From: Desulfobacterales bacterium
Lineage (GTDB): Bacteria; Desulfobacterota; DSM-4660; Desulfatiglandales; Desulfatiglandaceae
Length of the DNA stretch: 7,364 bases
Reading direction: 5' to 3'
Assembly: GCA_027061865.1 (NCBI GenBank)
Contig: JAMOVZ010000247.1
Span: 1-7,364 of the forward strand
This document shows positions 6,600 through 7,364 of this stretch, piece after piece. Made by a program: the position numbers and the translations under genes. Below the pieces are notes generated by a model. That model was not told where the DNA came from. It searched no databases and saw only the letters and a program-made list of their open reading frames with translations. Numbering within the stretch: the first letter of the stretch is position 1; the number at the start of each line of letters is the position of its first letter.

Positions 6600-7364
6600 T
6601 TACAGCCATCGTTTCCGTCGTTTGTAGGCCTTTACATTCTTGTAAGATTTTAGGGCGCCTGAGGCGGCAGTGCCCAAATAAAATTCCTTTACGTCAGGGT
6701 TTTCCCGTAAGGCCTCTGCGTCACTTTCCATTACGATCTTGCCGTTTTCCATCACGTAGCCGTAATGGGCTATTTGAAGGGCCATATTTGCGTTTTGCTC
6801 CACCACCAAAAGGGTGGTTCCTTGCTCCTCATTGATCTTCTTGATTATTTGGAAGATCTCTTTGACAAGCAGGGGGGCGAGGCCCAAGGAAGGCTCATCT
6901 AAAAGCAGCAATTTGGGATGAGCCATTAAGGCCCGGCCAATGACCAGCATCTGAAGCTGCAATAGCCTGCCAAAGATTTCTTTCTGGCCACAAGGGGAGG
7001 AAAGTAGTGGTACACCAATTCCAGGTCTTTCTGATAAGGCTTTCCCCATCTGGTGGCGGTCCCCACCCTGAGGTTTTCTTCCACTGTGAGATATTTAAAT
7101 TCTTGCCTCCCCTCCAATACCTGAATAATACCCTTGCGGGTGATCTCTTCTGGGGAGAAGTTATGGATAGCTTGGCCGTCGTAAATTATTTCTCCTTCAG
7201 TGACCTTTCCGTTCTCAGGCTTGAGCAAACCCGAAATGGCCTTCAGGGTTGTCGTCTTTCCAGCCCCGTTGCTCCCTAAAAGGGAGACGATCTCTCCCTT
7301 TCTTATCTTAAGGGAGACTCCTTTTAACACCTGGATGACATCTGAATAAACCACGCTGATGTTG
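6600..7364 (-). pseudogene. livF: Branched-chain amino acid ABC transporter ATPase LivF, frameshifted; 5' end outside window
   Basis: LivF is one of two cytoplasmic ATPases that power LivHM-type import of branched-chain amino acids or related compounds. The N-terminal half runs from the right edge to a stop at 6926 and has Walker A (GSNGAGKTTT, around 7270) and the LivF stretch EGRQEFKYLTVEENLRVG. The C-terminal half is in another frame, ends with TAA at 6600, and has Walker B (LLLLDEPSLGLAP) and the LivF-type switch region VVEQNANMAL. Together they cover a normal LivF, but the signature LSGGE is absent and the frames switch at 6954-6964. The GTG at 7354 is probably internal: upstream in-frame codons (NIS) fit the LivF N-terminus, so the start lies a few residues beyond the window. 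The C-terminus has a basic tail of about 24 residues after the usual YLG end, finishing in RRKRWL. This is either a real inactivating mutation or a sequence error; the rest of the gene shows no decay. It is followed closely by the large gene on the same strand. Confidence 0.88.
6954..6964 (-). other. Frameshift junction in livF where the ABC signature motif should be
   Basis: On the minus strand the upstream frame reads ...S-L-A-G-Y-C-S through AGC (6958-6956), and the downstream frame resumes as L-Q-M-L-V-I-G at about 6956-6951. LivF proteins have S-G-G-E between these parts. Between TAT (6964-6962) and CAG (6953-6951) there are 8 nt, while six codons (18 nt) are expected, a net shortfall of 10 nt. 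The simplest reading is loss of GGNGGNGAN plus the first base of a Leu codon. Confidence 0.75.

Noticed and set aside
6600..7049. The C-terminal LivF half as an independent small ATPase gene
   Set aside because: It lacks Walker A, and the 5' part of the frame is out-of-frame LivF sequence; it is the downstream fragment of a frameshifted livF.
7007..7279. Plus-strand open frame of 90 codons opposite livF
   Set aside because: It is the complement of the Walker A half of LivF, a shadow frame.
7352..7354. GTG at 7354 as the livF start
   Set aside because: The in-frame codons upstream to the window edge (N-I-S) match the normal LivF N-terminus before the VVYSDVIQVLKGV stretch, so the true start is outside the window.

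Overview
The window looks like chromosomal DNA of moderate GC from a strictly anaerobic bacterium, most plausibly a sulfate-reducing or syntrophic member of the Desulfobacterota (former Deltaproteobacteria). The reasons are a heterodisulfide-reductase-like (Hdr) gene set with an MvhD-type domain, and a LivF ATPase close to the branched-chain amino acid transport ATPases of that group. The placement is inferred from gene content and protein flavour; there is no marker gene here.

Layout. Positions 1-1880 on the plus strand hold the end of an Hdr operon: the C-terminus of an HdrA-like/MvhD polyferredoxin protein (cut by the left edge), hdrC (start overlaps the previous stop) and hdrB (22 nt after hdrC, with a clear Shine-Dalgarno). 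Only 20 nt separate hdrB from the stop of a convergent gene. Positions 1901-6577 on the minus strand are one very large gene for a protein of about 1558 residues that I do not recognise as any named protein. Upstream of it on the same strand (6600-7364) is livF, cut by the right edge and broken by a frameshift. There is no intergenic stretch over 25 bases, no RNA gene, no mobile element and no CRISPR array.

How the genes fit together. MvhD-like, HdrC and HdrB should form a cytoplasmic iron-sulfur electron-transfer module: MvhD and the HdrA flavin region pass electrons through the two [4Fe-4S] clusters of HdrC to the two CCG domains of HdrB. The physiological substrate is not determined by this window. 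The minus-strand pair (livF, then the large gene after a gap of about 22 nt) looks like one transcription unit.

Most interesting points. (1) The large protein has a central segment that aligns by eye with the HD-domain region of GlnD (the PII uridylyl-removing enzyme) but has lost several metal-binding residues. It is preceded by a winged-helix-like stretch and a methyltransferase-like Rossmann stretch that also lacks its cofactor motif, so it may be a scaffold or sensor built from dead enzyme domains. (2) livF is frameshifted exactly in its ABC signature motif, and the flanking sequence is best explained by a 10-nt loss of the Gly-Gly-Glu codons. (3) The MvhD domain lacks one canonical cysteine.
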